A model generated the notes under the pieces. The model did no database searches. It saw nothing but the letters and a program-made list of their open reading frames with translations, and was not told where the DNA came from. The translations under genes were made by a program, and so were the position numbers. From Candidatus Baltobacteraceae bacterium (GTDB lineage: Bacteria > Vulcanimicrobiota > Vulcanimicrobiia > Vulcanimicrobiales > Vulcanimicrobiaceae): a stretch of 64,000 bases of DNA. Shown piece after piece: positions 43,372-51,730 of the stretch. The stretch is from the NCBI GenBank assembly GCA_035502855.1, contig DATJTX010000016.1, forward strand, positions 1 through 64,000, given 5' to 3'. The first letter of the stretch is position 1. Each line of letters starts with the position of its first letter.

Positions 43372-43633
43372 TCAAAGCGTAAGTGAGGGGCGCGAATTGA
43401 CGGTCGCGCCGCGTACGTACGTGGGCCATCCAGTCGATACGAAGAGGTGACCGCGATCATCGAGCGCGATCGTCCAGATCCCCTCCATGCTCTCGTACAT
43501 GCGATGGATCAGACGGCCAGATGTTGGGTGAGGGCCCACCCGGGAGCGTGATTTCGCAGGTTTCCGAGGCAGCCGCTTGCTGCGACGGCCGCGTTGCCAG
43601 CGCGAGCGTCAAGACGACCGCCGGCGGGAGCAT
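43372..43633 (-). pseudogene. Small exported-protein gene downstream of typA, apparently frameshifted
   Basis: The ATG at 43633 overlaps the typA stop as TGATG, a coupled arrangement. It opens a frame with a signal-like start (MLPPAVVLTLALATRPS) that ends near 43466. A second frame, shifted by one, carries a coherent stretch around RLIHRMYESMEGIWTIALDDRGHLFVSTG and ends at 43372. The two read as one secreted protein broken by a frameshift at about 43500-43560. Either a real mutation or a sequence error would do this. Confidence 0.5.
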
Positions 43634-45459
43634 CAAACGCTCGTCTTTTCGCGACGGCGTGCTTTGAGCCGGTCAGACTCGTTGAGGATACGCTTGCGCA
43701 GCCGAATCGACTGCGGCGTGACCTCGACGAGTTCGTCGTCTTCGATGAATTCGATCGCGCGCTCGAGCGACATCACCTCGGCCGGCGGCAGCTTGACGTT
43801 CTCGTCGCTGCCGGCCGCGCGCATGTTGGTCAGTTTCTTCTCGCGCACAACGTTGAGGCCGACGTCTTTGTCGTCGTTGGCGCGGCCGACGATCATGCCT
43901 TCGTACACGTCGGTGCCCGGATCGACGAAAAAGCGCCCGCGCTGCTCGACGCCCATCAACGCGTAACCCGTTACGCGGCCGGTGTCGGTCGCGACCAGCG
44001 CGCCCACGTTGCGCCCCGGCAATTCACCTTGCCATTCTTGATGATCGTAGTACGTGTGCGACATGACGGCCGTGCCGCGGGTGAGCGTGAGCAGCTCGCC
44101 GCGCAGCCCGAAGATCGCGCGCGTCGGCATCGTGTACTCCAGCCGGCGCGAATCACCGACGTTGAGCATGTTCGACATGATCGCTTTACGGCGGCCGAGC
44201 GACTCGATCACCGCCCCCGCATACTCTTCGGCAACGTCGACGACGACGTACTCGACCGGCTCCCACTGCTTGCCGTCGCGCTCGGTGAGGATGACCTGCG
44301 GTTTGGAAACGGCCAACTCGTAGCCTTCGCGCCGCATCGTTTCGATCAAGATCGAAAGATGCAGCTCGCCGCGGCCGCGTACTTCGAACGTATCGGCCGA
44401 GTCGGTGTCGGCAACGCGCAGCGCGACGTTCGATTCGAGTTCGCGCGTCAAACGCTCGCGAATCTGCCGCGAGGTCAAAAACTTTCCTTCTTTGCCGGCA
44501 AACGGCGAGTTGTTGACCGAAAAGAACATCGAAACGGTCGGTTCATCCACGGCGACCGCATGGATGCCTTCGGGCGATTGCGCGTCGGCGATCGTGTCGC
44601 CGATGTTCAGCTCCTCGATCCCGGAAACGCACACGATGTCGCCGGCCGAAGCTTCCTCCACCTCGACGCGTTCGAGGCCGGCGAACGTCAGCAGGGTCGT
44701 CAAGCGCAAGCCGCCCATGACCTTTCCTTCGCGGTCGACTTTCGAGATCGGGGCGTTCACCTTTGAGCTGCCCCGGAAAACCCGGCCGATGCCGATCCGG
44801 CCCACGTACTTGTTGTGGTCGATCGCGGAGATCAAGAGTTGAAAGGGACCGTCCTCGGCCGGCGCCTCGGGAACGTGGGCCTTGATGATCTCGAAGAGCG
44901 GCTCGAGGTCGTTCGAGTCGTCTTCCAGCGTTCGCTTCGCGATGCCGGCTTTGCCGTTGGTAAAGACGACCGGAAAGTCGGCCTGTTCGTCGCTCGCACC
45001 CAATTCGATGAAGAGATCGAAGACTTCATTGACGATCTCGGTCGGCCGTGCGTCCTTGCGGTCGATCTTGTTGATCGCGACCAGCGCCTTCAGGTCGAGT
45101 TCGAGCGCCTTGCGTAAGACGAAGCGCGTCTGCGGCATCACGCCCTCGGCCGCGTCGACCAGCAGCAGCACGCCCTGCACCATCTGCAGCACGCGTTCGA
45201 CCTCCCCGCCGAAATCGGCGTGGCCGGGCGTATCGACGATGTTGAACTTCACGTCACCGTGGCGTACGGCGGTGTTTTTGGCCAAGATCGTGATCCCGCG
45301 CTCCCGCTCGAGCGGGTTGGAATCCATGACCCGCGTCTCCACGTGCTGGCCCTCACGAAAAACGCCGCTTTGCTTGAGCATGGCGTCGACGAGTGTGGTT
45401 TTGCCGTGGTCGACATGGGCGATGATGGCGACGTTGCGGATGTCCGGACGGGTCTTCAC
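43633..45459 (-). CDS. typA: Translational GTPase TypA/BipA
   Basis: TypA binds the 70S ribosome and helps 50S assembly and stress adaptation. The preferred start is the GTG at 45459 (KTRPDIRNVAIIAHVDHGKTTLV), which yields 608 residues, the family norm; a TTG at 45486 would add nine residues. The G1 motif AHVDHGKTT, G3 DTPGHADFGGEV, G4 NKID and the C-terminal domain with ANARAHRAEL-like TypA features (GMIVGRANDDKDVGLNVVREKKLTNMRAAGSDE) are present. The downstream frameshifted small gene starts at its stop codon. Confidence 0.95.
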   Translation of the reverse strand: MKTRPDIRNVAIIAHVDHGKTTLVDAMLKQSGVFREGQHVETRVMDSNPLERERGITILAKNTAVRHGDVKFNIVDTPGHADFGGEVERVLQMVQGVLLLVDAAEGVMPQTRFVLRKALELDLKALVAINKIDRKDARPTEIVNEVFDLFIELGASDEQADFPVVFTNGKAGIAKRTLEDDSNDLEPLFEIIKAHVPEAPAEDGPFQLLISAIDHNKYVGRIGIGRVFRGSSKVNAPISKVDREGKVMGGLRLTTLLTFAGLERVEVEEASAGDIVCVSGIEELNIGDTIADAQSPEGIHAVAVDEPTVSMFFSVNNSPFAGKEGKFLTSRQIRERLTRELESNVALRVADTDSADTFEVRGRGELHLSILIETMRREGYELAVSKPQVILTERDGKQWEPVEYVVVDVAEEYAGAVIESLGRRKAIMSNMLNVGDSRRLEYTMPTRAIFGLRGELLTLTRGTAVMSHTYYDHQEWQGELPGRNVGALVATDTGRVTGYALMGVEQRGRFFVDPGTDVYEGMIVGRANDDKDVGLNVVREKKLTNMRAAGSDENVKLPPAEVMSLERAIEFIEDDELVEVTPQSIRLRKRILNESDRLKARRREKTSV

Positions 45460-45531
45460 GCCCCCGGTTCTACCATAGAAGCGCAAATAAAGCTACTTCT
45501 AAGGTTAAGGAACCCTCCGAGCTTGCTTTCG

Positions 45532-46815
45532 CTATGGTCGCGGCAGGCTGAACCAGAACGACGTGCGGTGGTTGGGCTCGCTTTCGAAACCGATCTGCCC
45601 GTGCATCATTTCTACCAGCTCGCGGCAGATGTAGAGGCCCAGGCCCGTCGAGCCCTCGCCGGATGAAACGCGTCCGAACCGCGTGAAGACCTTGGCTCGA
45701 TCTTCCTTCGTGATGCCCGGCCCCTCGTTGATGACGGAGATGCGCACGTGATCCTCTCCGGGTTTGAGGTCGATGTGGATCGGGCTGGTGGGGTAACTGT
45801 ACTTCACCGCGTTCGAAAGCAAATTGGTCAGTATCTGAACCGCGCGTCCCTCATCGCCCAACATCGGCGGCACCGGTTCGAGATAGGCCGCATTGAACGA
45901 GCGTTCGGGATATTCGCTGCGCATGCGCGCCACCGATTCTTCGATGATCGCGATCGGGGTGATGCGCTCGATGCGCAGCGAGAGATGCCCCGCGTCCATC
46001 CGCGAGAGCAGCAGAAAATCTTCGAAGATCGATGAAAGGCGGCCGGTCGAGCTGGAGAGCACGCCGAGCAATTCTTGCCGCCGCTCGAGTCCGAGCGTTT
46101 CGAAGTGGGTCTGCAACAGCGCGGTCGCGCCTCGGATTGCGGCGAGCGGCGAGCGAACCTCGTGGGAGACCATGCCGAAGAACTCGTTTTGCAGTCGCGC
46201 GCTCTCTTCCAGATCCAGGCGTTGTTCGAGCTCGGCGCGGTGGGCGCGCGCGTTTGCGAGCGCGAGTCCGACGAGATTGGTAAAGAGCTGCATGCGGCGC
46301 AGCGTTTCGATCGACGGAACCTTCCCATCGAGCGGCGCGTCGGCGGAGAGATAGCCCAGCATGTTCCCATCGCGATCGGGTAGGACCAGGGTGAGCGTAT
46401 CGCGCTCGTGCCACGCGTCGGGAGACAGGCGCGGTTCGTTGAGCGGGCGATAACCGGTGTAGATGCTCTGCTTCCAGTAGATCTCGCGTTCGGCGGGATT
46501 ATAGAAGCAATACGGCAGCACTTCCGATTCGGGCGGAAGAATCTCCAAAACGGATTTGCGATCGATGTGCTCGCCGAGACGTTCGCGGATGACCTCTTCG
46601 GGGAAGCCGAGCAGCACGCGCCGGTGAAGTTCGCCGCCGGGGGCGTCGGCGGCGACGATCGTGACGTACTTGAATCCGAAGAGTTCGGCAACCGCGCGAG
46701 CGATCGATTCCAGCGCCGGCGCGATCTCCTGCGCGTGCAAAATCTCATAGGTAATGCCGAGCAGCCGCTGGAGCAGCCCCCCGTCGCCGGTCGCTTCGGC
46801 TTCGAAAAACATCAT
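45532..46815 (-). CDS. GAF-domain sensor histidine kinase
   Basis: The 427-residue protein is soluble. It has a GAF-like sensor (about 20-195), a coiled linker, a HisKA domain with the phosphoacceptor His in GMVSHEVRSP (near 218), and a HATPase domain (about 310-427). The latter holds the N box NLLSNAVKYS, G1 region GPGI and G2 GEGSTGLGLY. It lacks membrane segments, so it senses a cytoplasmic signal. No response regulator lies beside it: it is an orphan kinase. It is convergent with nothing and reads away from the divergent small secreted protein gene. The ligand is unknown. Confidence 0.92.
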   Translation of the reverse strand: MMFFEAEATGDGGLLQRLLGITYEILHAQEIAPALESIARAVAELFGFKYVTIVAADAPGGELHRRVLLGFPEEVIRERLGEHIDRKSVLEILPPESEVLPYCFYNPAEREIYWKQSIYTGYRPLNEPRLSPDAWHERDTLTLVLPDRDGNMLGYLSADAPLDGKVPSIETLRRMQLFTNLVGLALANARAHRAELEQRLDLEESARLQNEFFGMVSHEVRSPLAAIRGATALLQTHFETLGLERRQELLGVLSSSTGRLSSIFEDFLLLSRMDAGHLSLRIERITPIAIIEESVARMRSEYPERSFNAAYLEPVPPMLGDEGRAVQILTNLLSNAVKYSYPTSPIHIDLKPGEDHVRISVINEGPGITKEDRAKVFTRFGRVSSGEGSTGLGLYICRELVEMMHGQIGFESEPNHRTSFWFSLPRP

Positions 46816-46891
46816 GATCCCGCTAGCCTGCTTATGCGGGGACTGCAGTCATCCTGCGGTATTTTCCGGCCCTTTACGCGAAGAAGCCTAC

Positions 46892-47284
46892 ATGCGCAAC
46901 TTCGCACGATGGATCGCGGCGGCCGCCGGAGCGGCTGCGTTCGTTTTTTACGTGAGCGCCGCAGTCTGCGGTGCGCCGATCACGAATCCAACGGCTACCC
47001 CGACGCCGAACGATCAACCGGTGATCACGATTGGCCCGCCGCATCCAAGCGACTATGCGGATGTTACCATTAAATTTTCAGGAACGCCGCCAAAAAGCGT
47101 GACCGCGGTCGCGACCATGGCCGTGGGAGACAGGCCGATGCGATCGCCCCACGTGACGTTCAAGCCGACCTCCGACCCCGATATCTTCAAAGGGCGCGTC
47201 GAGTTCTCGATTTCCGGATCCTGGACGATCCACATCACGTACGACGGAAAGACAATCGACTACCCGCTCGTGGTCGGGCAATAG
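46892..47284 (+). CDS. Small secreted beta-sandwich-like protein of unknown function
   Basis: The ATG at 46892 gives 130 residues with a signal peptide (1-27, ending VCGAP). A Pro/Thr linker (NPTATPTPNDQP) is followed by a beta-rich domain (VTIKFSGTPPKSVTAVATMAV, then GRVEFSISGSWTIHITYDGKTIDYPLVV) resembling a YtkA-like or Ig-like fold, where copper- or extracytoplasmic-binding functions are known, but no metal motif is clear. It is divergent from the GAF kinase gene. Confidence 0.7.
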   Translation: MRNFARWIAAAAGAAAFVFYVSAAVCGAPITNPTATPTPNDQPVITIGPPHPSDYADVTIKFSGTPPKSVTAVATMAVGDRPMRSPHVTFKPTSDPDIFKGRVEFSISGSWTIHITYDGKTIDYPLVVGQ

Positions 47285-47314
47285 TCTTCCTCGTATTGTA
47301 AACTTTTTGACAGG

Positions 47315-47332
47315 CGGCGCGTGACCGCGCCG
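47315..47332. promoter_or_regulatory. Strong GC hairpin upstream of the GGDEF-EAL gene
   Basis: CGGCGCG (47315-47321), loop TGAC and CGCGCCG (47326-47332) form a 7-bp GC stem. It lies 43 bases before the GTG at 47375. No T-run follows, so it is not an ordinary terminator, and no known c-di-GMP riboswitch signature is recognised. It may be a leader structure or a protein site. Confidence 0.35.
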
Positions 47333-47374
47333 ACGGTACTTCGGACGGCGGACTGCCGGTGCCGATGAGATAGT

Positions 47375-49615
47375 GTGCACGCTTACAAGCTGTGGCTCCA
47401 GCGAAATAGCTACAACACGGCGCTGTTATACAGCGCTCTCATCGGCGTGCTTCTACCGGCGTTTCACTACGTGCTCGCGGTTCTGCCGGGCCTGCCGCCG
47501 GATTCGCTTCCCCTGCGCTTTGTGTGTACCGGCTGTTCGATCGTCGTCGCCGGCCTGCTCCTCTTCGCTCCGGCGGCGCGGCGCTATGCTTCCGTGTTGC
47601 AATTCGTCCAAGGCGTGCTCGCGCTTTGCGTCGTCGCGGCGCTGGTCGTCAACAGCGGCGACCAGAACCTGTATATTGCTTCCGGGTTGCTGGTCATTAT
47701 CGGCGCGCAAAACGCATTTTACGATTCGCGCGCGCTCGCGGCGGCGATGGCGAGCGGATTCATCTTCATGGCGGGCTATTCGGCGTTTCGCGGTCTGTTT
47801 TGGACGCCCGACAATTTTACGACGCTCGTCGTGTACGCAACCGCGTACGCGCTGGCGTTCATCCCGGCCTCGCTGCACATTCGCAGTCAACGCACCGCGA
47901 TTCTGAATCAGCTTGCCGCAGAGCAGGCCATGGCCGACTTGGAAGAGGCCCACGCGATCACGCATTTGGGAAAATGGACGCAGACGGTGCAAAGCGGCAG
48001 CATCGAGTGTTCCGCCGAGGTTCTGCGCATCTTTGGACTTCCGCCGGGCACGCCGAATTCCGCTCTTGCCGAATTGTACCGGCGTGCGATTCCTCTCGAG
48101 GATCGCGGCCGCGTCGACATCGACCTCGAGCGCGCGCAGTCAACGGGTGAAGAGTTCACGGTGGACCATCGTATCGAACTACTCGACGGAAGCACGCGGT
48201 GGGTCCAGTTGCACGGGAAGCACGAATATGACTCCGCCGGAAGAGCCGTCCGCCGGCTCGGCACGGTCATGGACGTTACCGCGCGCAAGGAGGCGGAACT
48301 ATCGCTCGAACGCCTTGCGCGCTACGACCAGCTCACGGGCTTGCCGAATCGGGCAACGATGCGGGAAGCGCTCATCGACGCGTTGGAGCGCGCGAAGCGC
48401 GAGGGACACATTTGCGCCGTTCTTTTTCTCGACCTCAACCGGTTCAAAGACGTCAACGACACGCTCGGTCATTCGGTCGGCGATCTGCTGTTGAAAGCCG
48501 TCGCCGATCGCATTCGCTTGCTCCTGCCCGAGAATACACTCGTCGCCCGGTGGGGCGGTGATGAGTTCGTGGCCGTTATGCAATCGATCGAGAACGAAGC
48601 GTTCGTGGAAAGAATGTGCAAGCGTGCGATCCATGGGCTTTCGGCGCCGTTCTACGTCAATGCCTACGAGTTTTCCGTGGCGGCCAGCATCGGGGTCGCG
48701 TTGTATCCCGCGCACGGCACCGATCCCGAAGTGCTCATCCGGAGCGCCGACACCGCGATGTACGTCGCGAAGGAGAAATCGGTTCCGCCATACGCCGTGT
48801 TCGCCCCACACATGCATGAGGGCGCGGCGCGCCGCCATAACATTCAGAATCACCTGCAGTCGGCGGTGAGTTCCGACAGTTTGACCTTGCAATACCAACC
48901 GATCGTCGACGCGCGGAGCAACCGCATCGTCGCGGTGGAAGCGTTGCTTCGCTTGACCGGCCCCGACGGGCGCATGCATCCCCCGTCCGATTTCATCTCG
49001 ATTGCCGAAGAAACCGGAGCGATCGCGCCGATTGGCAAGTGGGTTATCGAGACGGCGGTGCGGCAGGCGATGCGGTGGCGAATCGAGGGCCGGCCGCTCT
49101 CGATCGCGGTGAATATTTCGTCGCGCCAATTGAGTCATCCCGAATTCGTGGAAATGATGGCGAGCGTGCTGCGAGACAACGACGCCGACCCCTCGCTCTT
49201 GGAAATCGAAATCACCGAGTCGGCGCTCGTGCCCAACGCGGAAGCGGATATCAGCGTGCTCGAGCGCATCAAGCGCATGGGCATTCGCATCGCCGTCGAT
49301 GATTTCGGAACGGGCTACAGTTCGTTTTCTTACCTCAAGCGGCTGCCGCTCGATACGCTCAAGATCGATCAAACGTTTGTGGAAGGCATCGAACGAGACA
49401 TAGACCGCTCGCTGGCAGAATCGATCATTTCGATCGCGCACAAACTCCGGTTGTCGGTCACCGCCGAAGGCGTCGAAACGCTTCATCAACGTGAAGTGCT
49501 GACGGCGCTCGGGTGCGACCGTCTCCAAGGCTTCCAAATCAGTCGGCCGCTGCCGCTTCGCGAGTTCGAGAACTTCGTTCGGACCGCCGCCGAAGTACAG
49601 CAAAACTACGTGTGA
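47375..49615 (+). CDS. Membrane GGDEF-EAL cyclic-di-GMP signalling protein with PAS domain
   Basis: The 746-residue protein (GTG start at 47375) has an N-terminal membrane sensor (about 5-170, five to six helices) and a PAS-like domain (about 195-295). The GGDEF domain follows with the intact RWGGDEFVAVM near 391 and DLNRFKDVNDTLGHSVGD. The EAL domain has VAVEALLRL near 521 and DDFGTGYSSFSYLKRLP near 640. Key residues of both catalytic motifs are present, so both cyclase and phosphodiesterase activity are possible. It controls c-di-GMP, hence biofilm or motility choices. Next along the strand is a short frame and then the tRNA-Sec gene. Confidence 0.94.
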   Translation: MHAYKLWLQRNSYNTALLYSALIGVLLPAFHYVLAVLPGLPPDSLPLRFVCTGCSIVVAGLLLFAPAARRYASVLQFVQGVLALCVVAALVVNSGDQNLYIASGLLVIIGAQNAFYDSRALAAAMASGFIFMAGYSAFRGLFWTPDNFTTLVVYATAYALAFIPASLHIRSQRTAILNQLAAEQAMADLEEAHAITHLGKWTQTVQSGSIECSAEVLRIFGLPPGTPNSALAELYRRAIPLEDRGRVDIDLERAQSTGEEFTVDHRIELLDGSTRWVQLHGKHEYDSAGRAVRRLGTVMDVTARKEAELSLERLARYDQLTGLPNRATMREALIDALERAKREGHICAVLFLDLNRFKDVNDTLGHSVGDLLLKAVADRIRLLLPENTLVARWGGDEFVAVMQSIENEAFVERMCKRAIHGLSAPFYVNAYEFSVAASIGVALYPAHGTDPEVLIRSADTAMYVAKEKSVPPYAVFAPHMHEGAARRHNIQNHLQSAVSSDSLTLQYQPIVDARSNRIVAVEALLRLTGPDGRMHPPSDFISIAEETGAIAPIGKWVIETAVRQAMRWRIEGRPLSIAVNISSRQLSHPEFVEMMASVLRDNDADPSLLEIEITESALVPNAEADISVLERIKRMGIRIAVDDFGTGYSSFSYLKRLPLDTLKIDQTFVEGIERDIDRSLAESIISIAHKLRLSVTAEGVETLHQREVLTALGCDRLQGFQISRPLPLREFENFVRTAAEVQQNYV

Positions 49616-49767
49616 GGGTCTTTCAGTCCGGCAGGTGGCTCGAAAGGGACCGGTCAAAGGATCTGCGCACCGGCTTTGATTTCCGCACCCGTAAGAGCCA
49701 CATGATGTCGGTCCGCCTAGACTATATGAAGACCTACACCGGCGAACACTTCAAGCTCATGTGGTAA
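49612..49767 (+). CDS. Possible small protein overlapping the GGDEF-EAL stop
   Basis: A 51-codon frame starts at GTG 49612, overlapping the GGDEF-EAL stop (TGA 49613-49615), and ends 28 bases before the tRNA-Sec gene. It reads RVFQSGRWLERDRSKDL, then a stretch with DFRTRKSHMM and KTYTGEHFKLMW. Codons have high GC at third positions and it contains several Trp, Tyr and Met residues, unlike a random frame. A shorter start is ATG 49702. No homologue is recognised and no ribosome site is evident, so it could also be chance. Confidence 0.3.
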   Translation: MRVFQSGRWLERDRSKDLRTGFDFRTRKSHMMSVRLDYMKTYTGEHFKLMW

Positions 49768-49795
49768 GCGCGTCCGAACCAAACCATCGTATCGT

Positions 49796-49889
49796 GGGAG
49801 CGTACGAGTCTGGTGGCTCGCACGGTCTTCAAAATCGCTGAGGCCGCCGCAACGCGGCTGGTAGGTTCGATTCCTACACGCTCCCGCCA
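49796..49889 (+). tRNA. selC: tRNA-Sec (anticodon TCA)
   Basis: The folding shows an 8-base acceptor stem (GGGAGCGT, 49796-49803, with ACGCTCCC, 49878-49885), a discriminator G and encoded CCA (49887-49889). The anticodon loop CTTCAAA has TCA at 49829-49831. A long variable arm (GCCGC with GCGGC) and a T-arm (GTAGG, loop TTCGATT, CCTAC) follow. The long acceptor, long variable arm and UCA anticodon are hallmarks of selenocysteine tRNA. It decodes UGA with SelA and SelB, whose genes are 15-20 kb away on the same strand. Confidence 0.97.
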
Positions 49890-49980
49890 ACCTGCCAATC
49901 CTCCAGCGCGCCAATCGCGCCTAGCAGTGCGAACCTGTGGGCGAGTGCGCGCGCGCCCTCTGAACCAGTAAAGTGCTAGT

Positions 49981-50013
49981 ATTCTAGACATTAAAGACGC
50001 TAAGAGCTAGAAT
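49981..50013 (+). promoter_or_regulatory. Promoter and inverted repeat upstream of hipB
   Basis: TAGACA (49985-49990) and TAGAAT (50008-50013) lie 17 bases apart and match the -35/-10 pattern. An inverted repeat, ATTCTAG (49981-49987) and CTAGAAT (50007-50013), covers both elements. Since HipB usually represses its own operon through such a palindrome, this is the probable operator. Transcription would start at about the ATG at 50021, so the mRNA may be leaderless. Confidence 0.6.
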
Positions 50014-50020
50014 ATTGTCT

Positions 50021-50329
50021 ATGGCCAGGACCACCGCACCTCTGCTCCCCCGTGTCCAGCGCCGCTTGCATCAGCTTGGGGAGCGTATTCGTAGCGCCCG
50101 CCGCCGCCGTGGGCTTCCTGCGGCCCTCGTCGCGGAGCGCGCCGGCATGTCGCTCATGACGTTACGCGGGATCGAGCAGGGCCGTCCGGGCGCGACGATC
50201 GGCGCCTACACCGCGGTCCTCCACGTACTCGGACTCGACGCTGACCTCGACGCCGTCGCTGCCACCGATCCTATCGGGCGCGATCTTCAGGACGCGAATT
50301 TGAAGCGCCGTCAACGCGTGAAAGCGTGA
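50021..50329 (+). CDS. hipB: HipB-like antitoxin, XRE-family DNA-binding protein
   Basis: The 102-residue protein has a Cro/C1-type helix-turn-helix (QLGERIRSARRRRGLPAALVAERAGMSLMTLRGIEQGRPGATIGAYTAVLHVLGLD, about residues 20-75). A basic tail (LKRRQRVKA) follows. The hipA start overlaps its stop by 4 bases (50326-50329), the classic TA arrangement; the antitoxin normally binds HipA and represses the operon. The ATG at 50021 is chosen because the promoter -10 is just upstream and a TTG at 50015 has no support. Confidence 0.88.
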   Translation: MARTTAPLLPRVQRRLHQLGERIRSARRRRGLPAALVAERAGMSLMTLRGIEQGRPGATIGAYTAVLHVLGLDADLDAVAATDPIGRDLQDANLKRRQRVKA

Positions 50330-51576
50330 GCGACCATCGCATTGGCGTTTACGCCGATTGGCTGCACGACCGGGAGCCGATGCAACTCGGATTGCTCGAC
50401 GCACGCGCCGGCCGAACCGGTGAGATCTTCGAATTTGCACTTTCAAAAGATGCGCTCGGTGACCCCCAGCTCGCGCGGCAGCAGCTCGATCCGGATATCA
50501 GCCTTTTTGCCGGGCCGCAGTATCCGCGCAATGGGCGCACACAGTTTGGAATGTTTGCCGACGCGAGCCCCGACCGCTGGGGACGGCGTTTGATCGACCG
50601 CAGTTTTGCACGCCGCAAGCGCGCAGGCGATCTGCCGACCAACGCGCGGCTGAACGAATCGGACTACCTGCTCGGTGTTCATGACACATTTCGGTTGGGG
50701 GCGCTGCGTTTCAAACTCGACGATGCGGGTGCTTTTCTTGCCGCCGACCTCCCGACGGCGGCGCCGCCGTTCGTACGCATTCGCGAACTCGAAGCGGCGA
50801 GCCGCGCGTTCGAAAGCGACACGGACGACAACCCGGGCCTTGACGAACAACTGCGCATCTTGCTCGCACCCGGTGCATCGCTCGGCGGAGCGCGCCCGAA
50901 GGCGTCGGTGAGCGATACTGATGGCAGTCTCTGGATCGCGAAGTTCCCGAGCGTGAACGATCGCTATGATGCCGGCGCCTGGGAGTACGTCCTGCATGAA
51001 TTGGCTTCTCGATGCGGTATCCGCGTGCCGGTTGCGCAGGCCCGCCGTTTCGGCGGTAGCGCGCACACGTTTCTGATACGGCGCTTCGACCGAAGTGAAA
51101 CTGGTGCGCGTATCCATTTTGCCTCGGCGATGACGTTGACCGGACATGTCGATGGTGAGAACGCGAGCTATCTTGAGATCGCAGATGTCCTTGCTTCACA
51201 GGGGGCGGAAGCCGGCGATGACCTTTTAGAACTATGGACGCGAATCGTCTTCAACATCATGGTCTCGAATACCGACGATCATCTACGCAATCACGGTTTC
51301 TTGCTAACGCCGAATGGATGGAGACTCTCTCCAGCCTATGATATGAATCCGAATCCCGATTCGCTTGGATTAGCACTCGATATCGACGATAGCGACAACG
51401 CGCTCGATCTCGACCTCGCGCGATCCGTCGCACCATATTTTCGCGTCCGGGATCCGGATGCGACCATTAAACGAATGTACGAGACGGTCGCTGGCTGGCG
51501 CGAAACCGCAGCGAAACTTGGTATCACAGGCGGCGAGCAGGATATGATGGCGCCGGCATTCCGAGCCACAAAATAG
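50326..51576 (+). CDS. hipA: HipA-like serine/threonine kinase toxin
   Basis: The 416-residue protein, from a GTG overlapping the hipB stop, has the HipA N-terminal domain (FEFALSKDALGDPQLARQQLDPDISLF), the glycine-rich loop region SLGGARPKASV, an ATP-binding lysine in WIAKFPS, the catalytic FNIMVSNTDDHLRNHGFLL and the metal-binding YDMNPNP. HipA kinases phosphorylate glutamyl-tRNA synthetase or related targets and arrest growth, giving persistence. All key residues seem intact, so it may be active. Placement just behind a tRNA gene suggests horizontal acquisition. Confidence 0.92.
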   Translation: MSDHRIGVYADWLHDREPMQLGLLDARAGRTGEIFEFALSKDALGDPQLARQQLDPDISLFAGPQYPRNGRTQFGMFADASPDRWGRRLIDRSFARRKRAGDLPTNARLNESDYLLGVHDTFRLGALRFKLDDAGAFLAADLPTAAPPFVRIRELEAASRAFESDTDDNPGLDEQLRILLAPGASLGGARPKASVSDTDGSLWIAKFPSVNDRYDAGAWEYVLHELASRCGIRVPVAQARRFGGSAHTFLIRRFDRSETGARIHFASAMTLTGHVDGENASYLEIADVLASQGAEAGDDLLELWTRIVFNIMVSNTDDHLRNHGFLLTPNGWRLSPAYDMNPNPDSLGLALDIDDSDNALDLDLARSVAPYFRVRDPDATIKRMYETVAGWRETAAKLGITGGEQDMMAPAFRATK

Positions 51577-51730
51577 CTGCGTGGAGCGACCGGCTCACGT
51601 CACGGGCGCTTGCCGTTGGATTCCATCGATTCGCCTTCTTCAGATTTGGAATCGATCGCGAACTCGTCCGCTACGTAGTTGTCAGGCTGAATGCTGGGCG
51701 CGATCCAAAGGTGGTTCGGCGAGACGCGCG

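Noticed and set aside
47285-47374. c-di-GMP riboswitch before the GGDEF-EAL gene
   Set aside because: A GC hairpin is present but the conserved core of known GEMM riboswitches is not visible.
49613-49705. Readthrough of the GGDEF-EAL TGA as a selenocysteine codon
   Set aside because: The in-frame extension (GSFSPAGGSKGTGQRI...) is not a recognisable redox domain, and no SECIS-like hairpin close to the TGA was evident.
49734-49991. Minus-strand frame over the tRNA-Sec gene
   Set aside because: It covers the tRNA on the opposite strand and encodes only low-quality sequence.
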